Source: Acanthopleura granulata
Taxonomy: Eukaryota; Mollusca; Polyplacophora; Chitonida; Chitonidae
NCBI GenBank assembly: GCA_016165875.1
Contig: JABBOT010000004.1
Span: 6,499,844 to 6,563,843, forward strand
Direction: 5' to 3'
DNA length: 64,000 bases
Shown here: piece by piece, positions 53,083 to 64,000 of the stretch
Position numbering within the stretch: the first letter of the stretch is position 1
Layout: each line of letters opens with the position of its first letter
Made by a program: the position numbers and the translations under genes
Notes under the pieces: model-generated
Databases searched by the model: none
Told to the model about the DNA's origin: nothing
What the model saw: only the letters and a program-made list of their open reading frames with translations

Positions 53083-55190
53083 ATTCACATTTTACAACTA
53101 TGCACAGCACTACAATGCAACTCTACTCAAATATCCAGTGACCTAATTCTCAGCCAGTCCATGTTTCACCATGCAGACATCCTGCACATGTGAGTGAGCG
53201 ATGTGCTCCTTTTCATGAAAGGTCAACTAGCAAAGGGCAGCCTACTTCACCTTGCCTTTATCCTACATGTATAGCCCTCAGCAAAAAATTGATGTAGACA
53301 TACTAATTATGAATCACACACCAACACAGACTTCCATTCAAAAGCCCTGCTCATCTGATTTTGAAACAGCAACTATTAAATGGTACATCAATGATTTATA
53401 GCTCATCATGGATGCATATCATAGTGATACACATAATAATCAATGAAATGTGTATAACCAACAAGTTATTTTTCTGTTCAATGGTACATGTACTCTACAA
53501 GATTTTGAGGAGTCCTTCAATCAATGGCACATTTCCAGATGTCAGACGAAATGTAGTAAAATTTTACCTTTGGCACTTAATGTGGATTACTTTAAGAATT
53601 TTGCTTTTCACAATAAATTTTCTGTAGGAAAACCCATTCACATAGGAATTTTACAGTTTTCTTGTTTAAAATGAATACAATGCTGTTTGCCCATTGTCTT
53701 TTTGAATCTTTAACCCCAGGATATATTTCAGCAAGTGACATCAGGCTTTGGCCTAAAACTGTATTTTAAATGAAACTCTTTGTTATATGAAATTAATACA
53801 ACTATTGCAGATTTTATGCTGTGATAGCACAATTCGACCAACTTTGAACAGCCAGTTTCATACAGTTTGTTTTGTAATGAAAACTAAAGGTTTGCATTTT
53901 GTGACACAGGATCCTGGTGTACCTGTAGTCTATTCCGTCACATGTCACTGTTATTAACTACTTTGCAAATAAAACTCCAACATAATGACCAGGTTACAGT
54001 GCATCAAGAATTTCAAGTCCAGTACCCATGTATTCTTTGTACATCAAACACTCTCATTACATTCCCACTTCAACTTATGCAAAAACTTGTATTCACATGA
54101 ACATTTGCATAGAATTAATTATTCAGCATTTCAGATGTTTTGCAACTGCATGTAAACATATAAATTATGATGCTAATGTACAAATTAAAAAGTTAACATA
54201 GAAATTCTAATGTTAAGGGAGGTTTGTTATTTATGCAATGGCTCATTCACAGATATTAGTGACAATGAAACACAGAAACAGCCGATAGATGCCAAGGTCT
54301 GGGTACACAGCTCAAGATTTGCCAAACACTCAAGAGTATAGTCACTGGAATTTCATTCACGCAAATTATCCTTCCATCACACAACAGTTTGCTACTGTAT
54401 GATACATCTGACCAACTCTAGTTCAACTTTTTCGCAGTCACACACTGTACACTACAATTTACAAGTCAATCTTTAAAATTTACTATCTGCAGGGTGTGCC
54501 TTATTTTTCTTTTCATTTTAGTTTTTATTTTCACAACTGTCTCACACATCCTGGTAAATTTGTATGTAAACGCTCCAAATGGGTAACAATCAGTTGTTTA
54601 CATCTCACCACTGATTTCATACGAGCCGAGAGATGTAATGATGTAGATGAAGATTGAAAGTCAGCGTTGTGCAGAAATGCATGGTCTCTAGACTTCTGTA
54701 CAATAACTTCGCAATTAAATAAAACTGACAACCTATGCTTTCACATTTTACGCATGCCCATTAAAAATAGCAAACCTTGAAATCCTGCTCCAGAGGGTGT
54801 ACTTTGATAATTGGACTTTTAAAGTGACAATCTCATCCTGTTTTCGTCTTCTCTACGACACCTCCTGTACCAAGACAGGGTGACCTTGAAAGGTCAAAGT
54901 CAGTTCAAGGACATTCCTCTCAAAATATTCGAGTGCACGGCTAACATTTGTAAATTCTTGGTAAAATTCTAAAATATATGAACTACAGCTATCGGTGGAA
55001 AAACTAAAATATAACCATTTATTTCCACTGACATTTCACTAAATTTTCACATGATGTTCGAGAATATGAAAGGCTTAGCTACGAGGCTGCGTCTGGCTGG
55101 ATTAATTTAGTTCTGTGTTTGTGTGTCGTTCGAAGGTAGAGGGCGCATTAAAATTTATTTAGCATTGGAAACTGAGTTTATTTTCTGAAG
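53083..55190. other. Intergenic region and putative CCDC130 promoter
   Basis: No recognised coding or repeat content to about 54.8 kb. The last few hundred bases (about 54850-55190) carry more CpG and lead into the CCDC130 start; this is the likely promoter, possibly shared with the divergent AGL gene. Confidence 0.5.
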
Positions 55191-58100
55191 ATGGTAAGTT
55201 GCCAAGAAGCGATGTGTTAAAGGGAGTTAAACTGGACAAAATGTAGTGAATTTCATGTTTTGACGTTCATTTTGAAAGGAAATAATGCCGTAGACCACAT
55301 TGCTGACGTGACGAAAATTAGGTGATTGATAACGTCTTACGGCCTGTATGATAGCTGTATGCTATTTTACATTCTCTCCAGTATTTGGTTGTAGCGGTGG
55401 AGCCATAAGACGTTCCATTTACTTTTCTGGGAGAAGTGACAGATTTGCACGGCGTCGCACTAGATACTGTGCGTCTATAAGTTATAACAGCTGTCTGCCA
55501 TTTTTAGTGAAGCTAGGGCTGACTGACACAGTCGCACAGGCATCACTGACTAGATGCTTGTGCGACTGTGTCAGTCAGCCCTAGTCTGACAGGGGACCTT
55601 TCAGGACCTAATGACAGTCACATTGAGGCAGACTTTAAAAAATCCTTATGTACCTTGACCACTGGACTCCATAGTCGAATGGTTAGCATGCTAGTGCAAC
55701 TCAGTGACTCATTAACGTCAAGCCAGTGCGATCCCTGTGAGTTCAGTAAGCTGAATTGGCATTAGAGCCATCTCGCAAGATTACTGTTTTGGGGACTAGA
55801 CTTGAGTGGGTGCTTTAGAGTACACATCTGACAGACACGATTCAGTGAACCCTTTTCACTTTGTGTGAGCAAAGCCCAGAAAACTAATGAAGAAATATTG
55901 AATGAAAAAAGATCGTGGAATTGGACTACCAGAAATGAAATAGAAAACTATGTCTCACCCAAACAGCATTAATCTCACAAAACGGCTCCAATGCCGATTA
56001 GGCTTATTCAAGCTTTCCAGTCATATGTGGGAAGGTCTGCCAGCAACCTGTGTTGTGGTTTTATTCCAGGCTCTGCCCAATTTCCTTGCACCATAATGCT
56101 GGCTGCCATCCTATAAGTAAAATATTCTGGACTGCTGTACAACACTAATAAAATTAATAAATATGTATCTAGATGAACAGTTTTGTATCATTGTTCTTCC
56201 ATGTTAATTTCCTTAGAACCTGTTGTTGTCTAATTCATTAGCAAGAGTGAAACAAATATTTCCCTACTGACCTTTCACTATTTTTTGTGATGGGCTTGTA
56301 TTAGGAGCAACAAACATTTTTTAAAGGATGGCCTGGTGCCTTTTTGAACCTAGCACTTGCTCCTTTGACTATAGCTTTAGGTTAGCAAAGGGCAGGGATT
56401 TGCTCTGACCATTCTGGTTTCCACCACCCAGTAACCTGACTGCCATCAACAACAGGTTGAAAAATTCAACTTATACAAATCAGATGAACAAATTCAAAAA
56501 ATTAGATGGCCATGAATGAAGGGCCAGTGCTTTTGTGTCATAGAATTTGGTTACTCTTGGAAGTCGAGAGAAGTATAAATGTTAACTCACAGATATAACT
56601 AAATTAAGAAAGAGTTGATAATAGAAATAGATGTAACAAGTCCCTAGTTCTTTAATTGATTCAGCTCCAGAGACATGAAACCTTAACAGGGATTCATAGA
56701 AGTGTAAAATGCACTCTCAGAAACTGAAAATCGATTTTCAGGAGTAAGTTGTGGTGATGATATTGTAAGTATGTGTTAGTTACTTTGGTTAATTTACGAG
56801 TTATTTAGGTTTTCATCTGAAAATGTCAAGTACTTCTTGTGCTCACTCTCCTGAATAATACTGCACTAAAATTAAAGCTTCACTTGGCCCACATCCTTCC
56901 TGTTTATCAGTTAACATTAACATTTATGACCAAATCAGACATCATCAATTAAATATTGTTTCAGTTTAAATTCAGTTCATGTAATTTTGGTTTTGATTAC
57001 CTCATAGGCTGAGAGGAAGGCAGTGAATAAGTATTATCCCCCTGACTGGGATCCAGCAAAACAGGGTTCCGTGAACAAAAGAGTTGGCCAGCATCCCCTC
57101 AGAGATCGAGCTCGTAAACTGAGCCAAGGCATCTTGATTATCAGGTAAAAGACATTATGATATCATGCATTTACAACAGTAGTGGAAATAATCCTCATAT
57201 CTTTTTATGTAGAAAAACAAGTAGTAAGTTGTCATACTTTTACAGGTTCAGCTTATGTCAGGTCATGGGTATCATCTTCCAGAAAAACTGTTAAACAAAT
57301 GCTCAGGCTGGTATCTTTAAAAGTGGTGTGTGTCTTGAATTCCTGTTTTGCATACACATAAAGCATAATAATACAAGCAACATTTGTGGACTACCATATC
57401 GCCAGTTGTTTTATTGTTGTTTCTCCTCCTAGAAACTGTTTTCGTGTATATTGTTTGAGATCAGAAATTTGTTAATGTCACATTGAAAACTTTTTATGTT
57501 TTGATTCTGTTTACAAAATGATGTTTCTTAGAGGTCATCCCCAGACTTTCCATGTGTAATTCCTTTACCAAAAAATGAAATACTTAAGTTTAATAAACTC
57601 TTTCCTGTTAAGATATATTTGAAGAATCAAATATCTAGTAACAGATCTCCCCTCCGTGGGCTCTGCAACTCCAGGCCTAAGTCTAAGCTCATCATATCTC
57701 TTGTATAGTAGCATTCAGTTCACTTTTCATGTGTTGATATATTAGAAAAAGGATCAATTTGATATGGTGAAGGGATCACAGAAATTTAGACGCTAAAGTA
57801 CTGCAACATTCAGACTAGGCCAATATGAGAGCAATTCCAATAAGATGCAGGCCTTTGAAAAAACATGGACACCAGCAGGCCATTGAATCATTCAGACCAT
57901 ATCTGATGGATTAAAACCAATAATGACAATGTTTCGTTGATCCTACATGTAGGTAACTCAAAATTTAAAGCATATACCAGTTTAATGATAATTTCAAGGC
58001 TAATCCCCCTCATTGACACTGTCATTTGGCTTGTTGTAATGACATCATTTGTGACTGTATCACTCAATCCTTGTAACTGTGTACCATGCCCTGATTCTGA

Positions 58101-61100
58101 CCTTTGGGACTCCATATACACACGCGTTCTGCGTGAGCATGTGGATGAAGGAACAGGTAATGGGCCTGTTTGACAATCATTAATATCCCACATCAGTGAC
58201 AAAAATGTTTATTGCTTGTTACGGCATTGTGATCTGCTCTCTTTCTTTACCAAGGTTTGAGTTGCCGTACAACATCTGGTGTGATGGTTGTAACAACCCG
58301 GTTGGGATGGGAGTGAGGTACAATGCCGAGAAGAAAAAAGTGGGAAATTATTACAGCACACCCATTTACAAATTCCGCATGAAGTGTCATCTTTGTGACA
58401 ACCATTTCGAAATACAAACTGACCCCAAGGTAAATATGATACAAGTATTAAACAGCATCAGTAGAAAAACATTCAGAACTGTATCTGAAAATACTTTCAC
58501 ATAGTTTATTTCATTGAATTAAATGGTCAGGTATTTGCATGATGGGCTTTTATGGACCATATTGATGGTGTCACCAACAGTGTCACACAACTAAAGCATT
58601 ATGTTCACCTCTGAATAAAATTTGTGTAAACTTAACTCATGCAATAAAAGCAAATCTAACAAAATACCAGAGTTAGAAAAAGAGAAAAGCAGATTTGGAA
58701 CATTATCAGCAGTGCGTATAAAGCCCACCTTACAATCCACACACTTGACTTTGTTCAATTCACTGAAGAAAGTCTAATAAATAAGTAAAGGTAATTTCAG
58801 ACACAATTTTTAATAGTCTTTCTACTCATGCTTATACATTCGTTCTCTTTAAATAAGGTGCTACTTTAATGTAATTTGAGAGTGAAGTGAAATTATGTAA
58901 CCTTCTATTACTAGGGGGAAAGAGAACAAGAATGAAGGTACAGGTAGGTTTTCTGTTTTCTCAGCCAAATGAGGTATTGTGTGTTGTTCTTGAATTTTTT
59001 ATTTGTGCATATCTTCTCTTTTTCCAAATTCTTTGCAATTGTTTCTTTGGTATTTTAGAACCATGACTATGTTGTTGTGTGTGGAGCCAGAAGAAAAGAG
59101 CAGCGATGGGACCCTCATCAAAACGAACAGATTGTCACAGAGGGTGGGTGATAATATCATAACCAAAATGCGAATGGTACCTTGAAGTGTATAAAGTGTA
59201 GTATGTTACCCAGAATAAGTTTCAATCATCACTCATCATATCAAACTAAGAGGAACACAAAAAGGAGAGCATAATGAAACAGCAGAAATTTTGTGCCATT
59301 TTTTGGTAGATTCAGTTTCAGTGATAGTGTTCTTAACTATATGTACATTGAAAGAAGTCTTAGTTATATTTATTTCCCATCTTTATTCATGTTTTAAGCC
59401 TGTCAGGCAGGGTACCAAAAGGTGGTGGAGGGTGGCATTATTATGGTCCCATGTCGAGTGTTTCATTTCAGATATAAAGGTGAAGTCAAACTAGAAAGAG
59501 CTTTATTTGAATAAGCTAACTGTTCATAATATGGGTACATGCATCACTACTATCAATTCTTCACATTGTGTTATCATTTCAGACAAAGTTACCCAGAAAA
59601 AACTGGCCACTGATGCCATGTACAAGCTGGAGCATGGAACTGATGATCAGCAGAAAAGCAAATTAGCTCGTCCCAGCCTTGGACAGCTGGAGGGCCAAAG
59701 GGGGCAATGGAAGGATGATTACCTGCTCAACAAGCTGGCGAGGAATAAGTTTAGGGTAGGTTTGCTTGCATGTGAAGTGTTTTGTCTCAACTCTCTGCCA
59801 ACATTGTCCTCGGGCAATAGTTTTCTGACATTTGACCCACTAACTTTGGCTCAAAGTTCATGTTTGGCTTGCTAGCATAGAGATTCAATGAAGTTACAGA
59901 TGTCGATTCACTAGATGTTCCCAGGTGCCTCTCTCGTAAAATCACGGAATGTTTATTTCTGAATACATTAGTGTGGTCAGCGCAGATGATCATAACCTAC
60001 TTTCACTGAGTTTATATGCCACTTGTAATGCTGAGATACAGATCCAATCAGGTTATGGTCATCTTTCCTATGTCTTTATGGTTTGCAGTCCGAAAAGAAG
60101 GCTATTCAAGCAAAACAAGCCAGTGATAACAACTTGCTTCAGAAGTCATCACTGGATATAACCTTGGTAGAGGAGACGGAAGAGGACATCCAATTAGCTG
60201 GGCTGCTTAAGTACAGGACAACAGAGTGTAAGTTATCCAAGTCAGCTCTGGTTAATATAGAAACATTTTCGTGTTCTGAGTAAAAGTGAATAGGTGGCAA
60301 ACAGATACAATCAAGATGGAAAGCTTTGAAATTAGATGTGTCTATTTTGAAAAGTTTGAAAGGAAACTCCTATGTTTGCATAATATCACTGTCACCACTA
60401 GATAAGCTTGATCTTTGGACCCTGTGCAATGCACGTGGGTTTGTTTAGCCTCAATCTCACTGATGTCCTTATATGCACCTGTATAGAGAATTTTCCAATA
60501 AAATTGTTTCTGACGTCCATTAGAATCATTATGTGCATACCTCAGATAAAGAGAATGCATATAAGCAAGCAGGTAAAGTATTATCGTAAACAAAGGCTGA
60601 GACAGTGTTGAGTTTTCTGACATCATTCCATGTTTCATGACTGTGTTATTGGGGAATTTAGTCATTTGACTTTAGTTAAAAAATTATCTGTAATATTGTT
60701 AAAACGTGAAATTCTTTATACTTCGAAGTCTGGGAAATTAATTTTTTTTCTTGAAAGGCATTTGCAGTGTGACCTTCAGATAATGTTAATATGAAGTAGT
60801 CAAAAACAAAACTTGTGTGTAAGAATATTCGTGTTTGTGGTATATATTGTTTGACATGATTGTTCCAGGTACCATAATGAGCAGTTTCATGTGATTTTTT
60901 TTTTCATTGTTAATCATTAGTTTTCTTGAAGTAAATGTCTTCACAGAATAACAAATTAATCTGTTATATATGGAGTTTGTGACTTGTACCTTTGCAGCTT
61001 TTGATGAGAGACAGAGACAGAAAAGAAGAAAAATAGAGAGCAGGCCATTGTTTGGTGAACGTGGAACTGTGCAAACTGGGACTTTTGGAACATCACAGGC

Positions 61101-61443
61101 TAGGACTTTACCCATTCAATCTATACACAACAGTAAAATATCACCTGAAGATAAAATTGAAGAGCAGAAAAAAAAGCTAGGAATTGTGATCAGCAATCAG
61201 ATACCAAGACCTTTCACTGAAAGACGACAAAAATCGTCTGCTCAGCCCTCTGTGACAGACTCTTCCATTACAAAAGACAGAACTGATGAGAAACTGGATG
61301 TAAAACAGACCAAAGATGCTTGGTCGCATCAGTCTGGTAAAGAGGACATATCTGATAAGAAAGAGCAGCAGAGCAGTGCACTACGCTCCCTTATATCTGA
61401 ATATGCACAAAGTGATGGCAATGGATCCGATTCAAGTGATTAA
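55191..61443 (+). CDS. CCDC130: CCDC130 / YJU2B, YJU2-family splicing-associated protein (complete)
   Basis: Nuclear protein related to the spliceosomal step-one factor YJU2/CWC16; CCDC130 itself is only predicted to act in splicing. Coding exons: 55191-55193 (ATG only), 57008-57144, 58255-58429, 59059-59143, 59583-59755, 60089-60227, 60998-61443. Total is 1158 nt = 385 aa plus TAA, close to the 396 aa human protein. Landmarks: MAERKAVNKYYPPDWDP start, HPLRDRARKLSQGILIIRF, a four-Cys zinc site (CDGC about residues 56-59 and CHLC about 91-94), YNAEKKKVGNYYSTPIY, QTDP and DYVVVCGARRKEQRWDP. Next come a LEHG segment, the KSSLDITLVEETEEDI block and a basic nuclear-localisation-like KRRKIESRPLF. 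The tail is Ser/Asp-rich (SDGNGSDSSD). The C-terminal half is low complexity and poorly conserved, as in the family. Confidence 0.95.
55331..55414. repeat. Imperfect inverted repeat in CCDC130 intron 1
   Basis: Arms 55331-55343 and 55402-55414 pair at 12 of 13 positions across a 58-base loop. Lies about 100 bases before the much stronger hairpin at 55513-55584. Confidence 0.6.
55513..55584. repeat. Near-perfect long hairpin in CCDC130 intron 1
   Basis: The outer 26 bases of each arm pair perfectly (55513-55538 with 55559-55584). Extending inward gives 32-base arms with one mismatch and an 8-base loop (55545-55552). The outer ends are CTAGGGCTGACTGACAC and its complement. Not part of the SINE. 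It could be a small foldback element, a recent inverted duplication or a microRNA-type precursor. Confidence 0.9.
55664..56160 (+). repeat. SINE copy on plus strand, split by about 230 bases
   Basis: A tRNA-like head lies at about 55664-55762 (AGTCGAATGGTTAGCATGCT, then CCTGTGAGTTCA), and the SINE body and tail at about 55995-56160 (GTGGGAAGGTCTGCCAGCAA, AATGCTGGCTGCC, AAAATATTCT...AATAAATA). The 230 bases between do not match the family. Opposite orientation to the copies inside ABCD3. Confidence 0.7.
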
Positions 61444-61458
61444 TACTAATTATATGAA

Positions 61459-61464
61459 AATAAA
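61459..61464 (+). terminator. AATAAA polyadenylation signal candidate for CCDC130
   Basis: Exact AATAAA only 16 bases after the stop codon. Such a short 3' untranslated region is unusual, so further downstream signals may also be used. Confidence 0.45.
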
Positions 61465-64000
61465 GGATGGATTTTGTTAATGGTGCTCTTGTGCTTATGT
61501 GATCTTCCAACAAAATCAGTATAACATTTCATGAGGTTTTTAGTTTGAACCGAGGTGTACAGAAGAATGGGATACCAGCATATTTTCACCTCCCAATAGA
61601 TGTTACTGCAGTGAATTAAGACTTTTACGTCAAGTCTTTTGCTACGCAGTGTCAAACATGTTGTGTGGAAAGGTTTAATTTATGACATATTTGATCTACT
61701 CACTCTGACCTCGCGCTGTTGATGCTGCAGTACAATCTTCAGGGTCACTAAAATGTCACACTTCTGCTGGTATCCCAAGGATACAGCCCATGCACAGAAA
61801 AATCATCAGTCCAAGGGATACCAAAGAGTTGTGCCCTTTAGTATGCAAGCCTTCCATTTAACGCGACTGGCTGCCTAATTTTTCCTCTAATTTTGGGAAC
61901 CAACACAAGTACGGCGTAAAAAAAATTAATTACATTTGTTTTTTAAAGTAAGGATATGAATATGTTTATTAGATGGACTATTTACGTGAGAAAAAGAAAC
62001 TGTATTCCTGTAACAGTTGTTTATATATATTGACCAATACCGGCAGACCTGTCACCAGATTTAGGAGGACTCTTCGTTGATCAGAATCCAACATCAGCTG
62101 GAAAGACCCTCAAAAAGATTAACTTTATCTTTAGCTTGTTAATAATGGTATCTTAAAAAGTGCTGCATGTATTGAGCTCAGGCATACATGTTAAGCACAA
62201 TAATTTGAGAGAGATGCCCTCTTTGCATATTAATTATGATAAATTAAAAACTATCATAAAACTATCACAAAACTATCATGGGACTTTTTCCCATGTGTAT
62301 TGGAATCAGTGTTTAATAAGGCCAATGTTTCGGGTGGTACATGTATCACATACAATTCAAATGCTATTGATGTCATTCTAGCATAATTCCCTTGCTTCTT
62401 GTCGTCTCCATGATCCAACTTCACTTAAATAACTTAAATCACATGATCATTCAGATTATGGTCGTCAAGGGGCAGAGCCCCAAGTCTGTAATGATCACAT
62501 ATGATAAGACTTGTTTAGTGTAAGAATTGCTGTTTACATTCTCTTAGAATTCGACAACACATTTTTCCTGCAGAATAGATGAACACCTCCATCAGGGACT
62601 GTTCTACAATGCTGTTTCAATCACATTTATCATGGTGACGTATCTCTTCACAACATGTTGTCATGGATGTTACACCCGGCACAGTTCGAGAGGCCTTTAT
62701 AAATTATCCCCTTGTACATCTTTTCAAACTGTCAATCTCTGATGTCATAACATCAAAATTGCTTTCAGTGGGAGTGGAATGAAAAGTTATGTAGTTGCAA
62801 GAAGGTGTATGAGACGTGGTGCTATCTCAAAAAAAAAAACCGAAGACTCACAGCAGCTGTCAAGGTACTGGGCAAATCAATTGCCTTAAAGGCAAAATGG
62901 GCATAACCCCTATACAAAATTGTCACATGTTCCCACCCACATTTGTAAGTAATGGACTGTACACGTATTTATTATTTATGTAAAGTTCCAATATGAGCTC
63001 AAGAGAATAATACAAATTTTAATTGTTACTTTTCTGTAAGAAGGCATGACATCATACAAGACATCACTCAAAACTGCTTGAAACACACAAGACTATGATG
63101 TTAAAATCAGGGCTATTGCACTGAAGGTTGAATACCATAAATACTGAGCGAGACCTTTCCATGTTTCAAAATAACAATATGTATGGTATTCAACCATCAC
63201 TGCGCAAGATTCCATCATTTACACTTAACCGATGTCATGATTTTGTGTATTTAAAGAATATTAGTTGCAGTCCTTCCATAGCGTGATGTCGTATACATGA
63301 CTTCTAGTACGACGTATCTTCTTCATTGACGTAATAGAGCAGTTGACGACTTGTATTTTTGACACCCACAGTGAGCTCAGAAAGGAACATCATGAAAAAG
63401 GGTTTCATTTTCAACATCACTGTGTCCAGGTGTGTAATATCAAAATGTAATACAAATGTGATCGCTAACTAATGAAAATATCACTTTTATCAGTGAAGGC
63501 AATGCTGGGATTTCACTAATTGATAAATACATATAATAATGAGCATTATAACCAAAGAGTCCTCACCATAAAATTTATCTGATGTGATAGAGTGTTAGAG
63601 ATCCTGGTGTAGGCTCTTTCGAAAGATTCCTTTCTCCTGGAACTTCAGTAGCACTTCCAGGTAAAAACATAGCTGTATCTGCTGACTATACATTACCCTC
63701 TTAGTGTTGGGAGAGCTGTGGACCTTACCAGTCCAACTTTGAAATAAACTGTGCCAGCAGATCGGAATAAATCAGCTAGATTGGACTGGATTAATCTCTT
63801 TAAGCAGCGCACCTCATCACCAAGAAAACAGCCAAAATCTGAACTTTTACGTTTCTTTCTGTCATACTGCTTTAATTGCACTACACTGCACACTCAACAA
63901 AGAGCAGGTGCTAATACAGATGCATTAGAAAAGTAGTTTTCATGCATGGTATGCATACCTGCCTATACCGAAGACCACAGACCAGACCAGCACTGTGAGT
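61465..64000. other. Region downstream of CCDC130, no recognised gene
   Basis: 2.5 kb of AT-rich sequence with only short, unrecognised open frames. An open plus-strand stretch at 63751-63933 has an acceptor-like CCAGCAG before it (DWINLFKQRTSSPRKQPKSE lies in it) and might be an exon of a gene to the right, but nothing confirms this. Contains an inverted repeat at 63122-63199. Confidence 0.5.
63122..63199. repeat. Inverted repeat with 14-bp perfect core
   Basis: Arms 63126-63139 and 63182-63195 (GGTTGAATACCATA and its complement) pair perfectly. One mismatch and three more pairs extend the stem outward. Loop 42 bases. Confidence 0.85.

Noticed and set aside
63751..63933. Possible exon of a further gene on the plus strand
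   Set aside because: Only an acceptor-like sequence and an open frame support it; there is no recognised domain or clear donor, so it is mentioned only in the downstream-region entry.
1..64000. CRISPR arrays, bacterial operons, ribosomal RNA genes
   Set aside because: None seen. All genes have spliceosomal introns, and no regularly spaced repeat arrays or rRNA-like blocks are present.

Overview
The window is a piece of animal nuclear DNA carrying three intron-rich, conserved eukaryotic genes in an AT-rich background. The organism is probably a marine lophotrochozoan, with a mollusc the likeliest guess. The grounds are the gene structures, a dispersed tRNA-derived SINE of a style common in molluscan DNA, and a striking excess of the palindromic octamer TACATGTA. 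The species cannot be fixed from the sequence alone.

Layout. (1) 1-22166, minus strand: ABCD3 (PMP70), the peroxisomal half-ABC transporter. 27 coding exons are visible (about 659 codons); only a handful of C-terminal residues lie beyond the left edge. A 4.4 kb intron separates the membrane half from the ATPase half, and several introns carry SINE copies, one with a perfect 13-bp target-site duplication. (2) 22230-26962: non-coding, with old repeat pieces and a small cluster of CRE-like sites. (3) 26963-49485, minus strand: AGL, the bifunctional glycogen debranching enzyme. It is complete in 29 coding exons (1557 aa), with catalytic residues of both active sites in place. A splice acceptor just 5' of the start codon implies at least one upstream non-coding exon. 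(4) 49497-55190: intergenic, with a degenerate 2.7 kb LTR retrotransposon (50356-53082). (5) 55191-61443, plus strand: CCDC130/YJU2B, a YJU2-family splicing-associated protein. It is complete in 7 coding exons (385 aa); its first coding exon contributes only the ATG. Intron 1 holds a nearly perfect 32-bp-arm hairpin and a split SINE. (6) 61465-64000: no recognised gene, one inverted repeat.

The genes do not form an operon or pathway. ABCD3 imports fatty acyl-CoA-type substrates into peroxisomes, AGL degrades glycogen in the cytosol, and CCDC130 acts in the nucleus. AGL and CCDC130 are divergent (head to head). AGL and ABCD3 lie in tandem on the same strand; their human orthologues both map to chromosome 1p21, so the linkage may be ancient.

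I found no new enzymatic or defence system. The unexplained structures most worth a look are the intron-1 hairpin of CCDC130 (55513-55584), the LTR element with an intact core promoter in one LTR, the duplicated coding-like relics in the large ABCD3 intron, and a pair of dispersed repeats that each keep a hairpin. All exon boundaries were set by reading frame, GT/AG sites and resemblance to remembered family sequences. No alignment or expression data were available.
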